Assembly (NCBI RefSeq): GCF_016907925.1
Contig: NZ_JAFBCZ010000022.1
Span: 31,239 to 95,238, forward strand
Source of the DNA: Herpetosiphon giganteus
Lineage (GTDB): Bacteria > Chloroflexota > Chloroflexia > Chloroflexales > Herpetosiphonaceae
DNA: 64,000 bases
Direction of reading: 5' to 3'
This document shows, in pieces, positions 61,250 to 64,000 of this stretch. The notes below the pieces were generated by a model. It was not told the DNA's origin. It worked only from the letters and a program-made list of their open reading frames with translations, and ran no database searches. The position numbers were made by a program, and so were the translations under genes. Positions within the stretch are counted from its first letter, which is position 1. Each line of letters opens with the position of its first letter.

Positions 61250-62230
61250 ATGCCAACACGTCTGCTTTCCTTACCCGATATTACGGGCATTGGTGCCTGT
61301 GCCATCAACCCCTTCCAAGCCCAGTCAATCGCCGCAACCACGGCCATCTGCGAAGCCTATGGGATCGCCCTCCCTGCCATGCAGCACTACATCACCATGT
61401 CATCCTATCTCTTTCCCACGGCCAGTCTCGAACGCCTGAAGGCCATTGATCTGCTGAACGCGATTCTCTTTTATATTGATGATATGTATGATCGCAATCA
61501 GCACCGCGTGCCCATCCATCTGCCCTCTCCGGCCACCTATGCCCATTGTGTGGGGTTGTTTGTCGATGGGATGCTGCCCACTGATGGCCATCACCTCTAT
61601 CCAATCTGGTATGAGGCTTATCGTCAGTTTCGCGACCTCAGCACCCGTGACTACCGCCAGCGGCTTGCCGAGTCTTTGATGACGCACTTGCAGGCGACCC
61701 AGATTCCCAACCGAACCTTTCTGCAGGCGACCGCAACCACGGACATGTATATTGCAACGCGGCTTCATGATTCAGGCATGTATCCGACCATGATCCTGAT
61801 TGAATTTGCCTTGGGTCAGCCCATCGCGCGTGACATCTATACCCATCCCGCAATGCAGCGTGCGACGGAACTCACGGCCCTCATTGGCGCGCTGCTCAAT
61901 GACCTGTTTTCCTATGAAAAAGAAGTGCTGCACCTCGACTCACGTTTTAATCTCGTGCGTATTTTGATGGATGCTGAGCAGCTCTCGTTTGCGCAGGCCG
62001 TCCATCAGAGCATAACGATGATTAATCAGTGGATTGCCAAGTTTGAGACGATTGCCCAGCCATCCGTCTGGTTTCCGGGTGTGCAACACGCCCAGGCCAA
62101 TCGGTATGTCGATGGCCTTCGCCAGCAGATTGCAGCCGCATGGCATTGGCAATTAGCAACCAATCGATATAGATCACCGAACTCGCCGTTTCCGATCCTG
62201 CGCAATCTGCTACCGGATGACGAAAGATAA
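61250..62230 (+). CDS. Class I terpene synthase
   Basis: About 326 residues. The Asp-rich metal motif is LFYIDDMYDRN (DDMYD at 77-81) and the NSE-type motif is NDLFSYEKEVLH, both with standard residues; an NRYRS near the end gives the Arg-Tyr pair. The protein ionises and cyclises a prenyl diphosphate (C10-C20; chain length cannot be told). ATG at 61250 gives a usual length; an earlier ATG at 61145 adds unlikely residues. Codons are clearly GC-richer than in unit B, and an IS lies 159 bases downstream, signs of separate acquisition. Confidence 0.85.
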   Translation: MPTRLLSLPDITGIGACAINPFQAQSIAATTAICEAYGIALPAMQHYITMSSYLFPTASLERLKAIDLLNAILFYIDDMYDRNQHRVPIHLPSPATYAHCVGLFVDGMLPTDGHHLYPIWYEAYRQFRDLSTRDYRQRLAESLMTHLQATQIPNRTFLQATATTDMYIATRLHDSGMYPTMILIEFALGQPIARDIYTHPAMQRATELTALIGALLNDLFSYEKEVLHLDSRFNLVRILMDAEQLSFAQAVHQSITMINQWIAKFETIAQPSVWFPGVQHAQANRYVDGLRQQIAAAWHWQLATNRYRSPNSPFPILRNLLPDDER

Positions 62231-62241
62231 TGACCCATTTC

Positions 62242-62310
62242 ATGCTATACAACATAGCATAGCTCACATGCGATGGGGCCAATGGTGACAATCACGGGTC
62301 ACGTCCCCAT
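62242..62310. other. Nested inverted repeats after the terpene synthase gene
   Basis: ATGCTAT/ATAGCAT (62242-62260) and nested ATGGGG/CCCCAT with GTGAC/GTCAC inside (62273-62310). They may be a terminator or a leftover of IS insertion. Stems are short. Confidence 0.3.
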
Positions 62311-62388
62311 ATGGCAAAAAACGGCAATAGGCGCATAACCAAGCGCAATCAAGAAGGTTTTCCTGAATAACTGAGGCAACTAGTACTG

Positions 62389-63406
62389 TACGCCTGATGT
62401 GAGTTAGGCATCGTTGATCACGGTGAAAGTAAGGACATCGATCCCAAATCGTGCCCACAACACGGCCTTCATGACGAGATGCGTCACCTTGCTCGCAATC
62501 CGGGTCACCAGCCCATCAACGGTTTTCGCCAACAAATGCTCCACATTCCGTCCCGTGTTTTGCAGTTCATGAAACGTCCCTTCGATGCGTTCGCAAATCG
62601 ACCCGAGCAGGCGATCAAACCCAACCGGATTGGCTGGTTGATTGTGGCGTTTGGCCGTCCAGATGCGATTCGCGGTTGTAGCGCGAACATCCTGTTGCCA
62701 TTGTTCACCGAGAAACCCTTTATCCGCCCACACATCGGCATTGGTTAACTGATCCACGATTTCGTCTGCGGCGACGCGCTCATCGGTATGCGCTGGCACG
62801 AGGTCATAGGCCACCGGAATCCCGTCGAGGGTGATCAGCATGACGAGTTTGTAGCCAAAATAATGGAGTTTGCGGCTTGCACAATACCCATAGCTGGCAC
62901 TTCCAGCGAAATCACTGCGGCATTTCGACCGTCGGTAGCCGACGACGGGAATGGGTTTGGTATTGAGAATAACCTGTGGGCGTGCGACCGTTGCCCATGA
63001 CGCGAGCCACGACCGCCGGAGTGGCTCGCGCAAGCCACACAGCCGCCGCGCATGGCGATTAAATTGGCTTTGATGGGGTAAGTCGGGAATACATTACCAT
63101 GGGTCGCTCGCAGAAAGCCTAAGAAGCTCCGTTCGCTGGGAAAGGGAACCACATCCATCGCTAACAGAATGGTTAGCACCTCGCTCGGAGTCAGTGCCGG
63201 AGCAGGGCCGGGTGCTGGTGATGTGGTGGAATGCGACGATGTTTGATACCAATCGTCAACCAACACATACAGGATCGTCATCACGTCAGAAAATGCTATA
63301 CTGGGCATCGACGGAACTCCTTCTGGTGGTGGGTAAGCACTGCCATCGTGGGACTTCCGTCGTTCTTTGTCAAGTAATTCGTTCGTGATAACTCACATCA
63401 GACGTA
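62389..63406 (-). mobile_element. IS982-family insertion sequence
   Basis: A 1018-base element bounded by inverted repeats TACGCCTGATGTGAGTTA (62389-62406) and its partner, reverse complement TACGTCTGATGTGAGTTA, at 63389-63406 (17 of 18 match). It contains one transposase gene on the minus strand. No clear target duplication was found at the outer edges. It has inserted between the terpene synthase and the small gene at 63779. Confidence 0.8.
62404..63308 (-). pseudogene. IS982-like transposase, frameshifted, first Asp changed
   Basis: Start ATG at 63308 behind AAGGAG. The first 75 residues (MPSIAFSDVMTILYVLVDDW, LTPSEVLTILLAMD, ERSFLGFLRATHGNVFP) are in one frame. Near 63078-63085 the coding moves by one base into the second frame: LPHQSQFNRHARRL, then LNTKPIPVVGYRR, HYFGYKLVMLITLDGIPVAYDLVPA and VWADKGFLGEQW. 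Combined length is about 301 residues, normal for IS982. The first catalytic Asp (usually DSxPxPV) is Asn. Most likely inactive; a programmed frameshift is possible but no slippery site is evident. Confidence 0.75.
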
Positions 63407-63408
63407 TT

Positions 63409-63600
63409 ATGCAAACTTCTGAATCACTCATAACAATCTTACCAATCATCCATAGAGAATGGCTTCTGGGTAAAACCCATCACTCTACATGGCTGAGCTT
63501 ATCACTTATTACGCTTTTATTACAAAACAATCTATGGTTGGTAGAGCAGATTCTGGAAGACGAGGCATGGGTCAATGAGCAACTCAAACGATTGGAATAA
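63409..63600 (+). CDS. Hypothetical protein, probably a truncated remnant
   Basis: A 63-residue reading frame (MQTSESLITILPIIHREWLL, LSLSLITLLLQNNLWLVEQIL) directly at the IS edge with no clear ribosome site. The frame is open upstream into the IS repeat, so it may be the tail of a gene cut by the insertion. Helical, Leu-rich; no family recognised. Confidence 0.35.
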   Translation: MQTSESLITILPIIHREWLLGKTHHSTWLSLSLITLLLQNNLWLVEQILEDEAWVNEQLKRLE

Positions 63601-63778
63601 AAGGGCATAGGGTACTGATATTGTCGTTTGTATCAGAACCCATCATCCCCAGTGAGGCTGCTCTGGCAGAAGAAAACCGTATCATTCCTGTGAAAAATCG
63701 AGAGGATAACGGAGCTGAATCGACCAAAGTCATGCTAAAATAGCGCTACGACCAGCGTGCTACCAACGGAGGATTCCC

Positions 63779-63991
63779 ATGACCCAAAGTTCAAAAAAAT
63801 CACCGCAGCGCCTGCGGGTCTTGGATCAGAAGGCAGCTCGCCGTGCGGCATCACTCACACCCCGACCCTTAAAGCCAGCACCAAGCACAGGACAGTCGCT
63901 GTCCACCTTTCGCGGTCGCTGGGCCGGAGATGATCAGCATGAGCGACTGGCAGAAGTGTACCAACTGCGTGGGCTGGCGGGCCTTGATTAA
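63779..63991 (+). CDS. Small protein, antitoxin-like
   Basis: A 70-residue basic protein with a strong GGAGGA site before the ATG. It has a disordered Lys/Arg/Pro-rich start (SSKKSPQRLRVLDQKAARR) and an acidic end (FRGRWAGDDQHERLAEVYQL) reminiscent of the toxin-binding tail of small type II antitoxins. Its stop overlaps the ATG of another gene by one base (TAATG) that begins MFL, a usual beginning of PIN-domain toxins. The toxin identity rests on three residues, so it is tentative. Confidence 0.5.
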   Translation: MTQSSKKSPQRLRVLDQKAARRAASLTPRPLKPAPSTGQSLSTFRGRWAGDDQHERLAEVYQLRGLAGLD

Positions 63992-64000
63992 TGTTTCTGC
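63991..64000 (+). CDS. Gene start cut by the window end, possible PIN toxin
   Basis: ATG TTT CTG at 63991-63999 begins a frame overlapping the stop of the small upstream gene. Only three codons are visible. Confidence 0.3.

Noticed and set aside
1..64000. CRISPR array, tRNA or rRNA genes
   Set aside because: No regularly spaced repeats, no tRNA T-loop (GGTTCRANTCC) in a cloverleaf context and no rRNA-like sequence were seen.

Overview
The window reads as chromosome of a filamentous, Herpetosiphon-like member of the Chloroflexota. That is an inference from gene content and protein style (biliverdin phytochrome signalling, NB-ARC/TPR proteins, RsbR-type STAS protein, WYL regulators, large secondary-metabolite operon, base composition near one half GC), not a sequence match. 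No rRNA, tRNA or CRISPR array was seen.

Region 1 (1-33000) is mostly ordinary chromosome. It holds a truncated beta-propeller protein, a decayed fibronectin-III protein, small conserved proteins (SMI1/KNR4, DUF1579-like, META, VOC, DUF4287), two WYL regulators each with a palindromic operator candidate, two alpha/beta hydrolases, a quinoprotein sugar dehydrogenase, an M20/RocB-like peptidase, an MBL hydrolase, an NB-ARC/TPR protein with a duplicated remnant, a light-sensing operon (bacteriophytochrome kinase, Rcp1-like regulator, hybrid regulator/kinase), a stand-alone P450, a STAS protein and a MOSC/alkyltransferase-like fusion. Between 29.1 and 30.1 kb lie scars of a TPR protein and an IS4-like transposase. 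A NarL/LuxR two-component pair (30160-32321, minus) follows, then almost 1 kb of AT-rich non-coding DNA.

Region 2 (33086-60911) is the main interest: a biosynthetic locus of 21 plus-strand genes in two transcription units. Unit A (33286-38265): peroxiredoxin-like protein, class V PLP enzyme, P450, DUF1697, NTF2-like, TfoX-like, SCP2. Unit B (38694-60911): three tandem flavin-dependent halogenase-like enzymes, type II thioesterase, one iterative-type PKS (KS-AT-DH-KR-ACP, no release domain), four DUF1702 (UnbL-family) proteins interrupted by a CPA2 antiporter, P450, FAD monooxygenase-like protein, DUF302-like protein and GMC oxidoreductase. Genes in unit B mostly overlap or sit within 100 bases. 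Both units begin behind the same 29-base element placed 22 bases upstream of a -10-like box, which suggests co-regulation, possibly by the adjacent two-component system. DUF1702 is known from enediyne loci, but the PKS is not enediyne-type and the other enediyne hallmark genes are absent. A reasonable model is a halogenated and/or heavily oxidised polyketide made by one iterative PKS and tailored by halogenase-like, P450, FAD and GMC enzymes, with the DUF1702 set acting on the chain in an unknown way.

Region 3 (60912-64000) looks mobile: a class I terpene synthase with GC-richer codon use, an IS982-like element with matched terminal repeats but a frameshifted transposase, and at the edge a small protein overlapping the start of another gene, consistent with a toxin-antitoxin pair cut by the window end.
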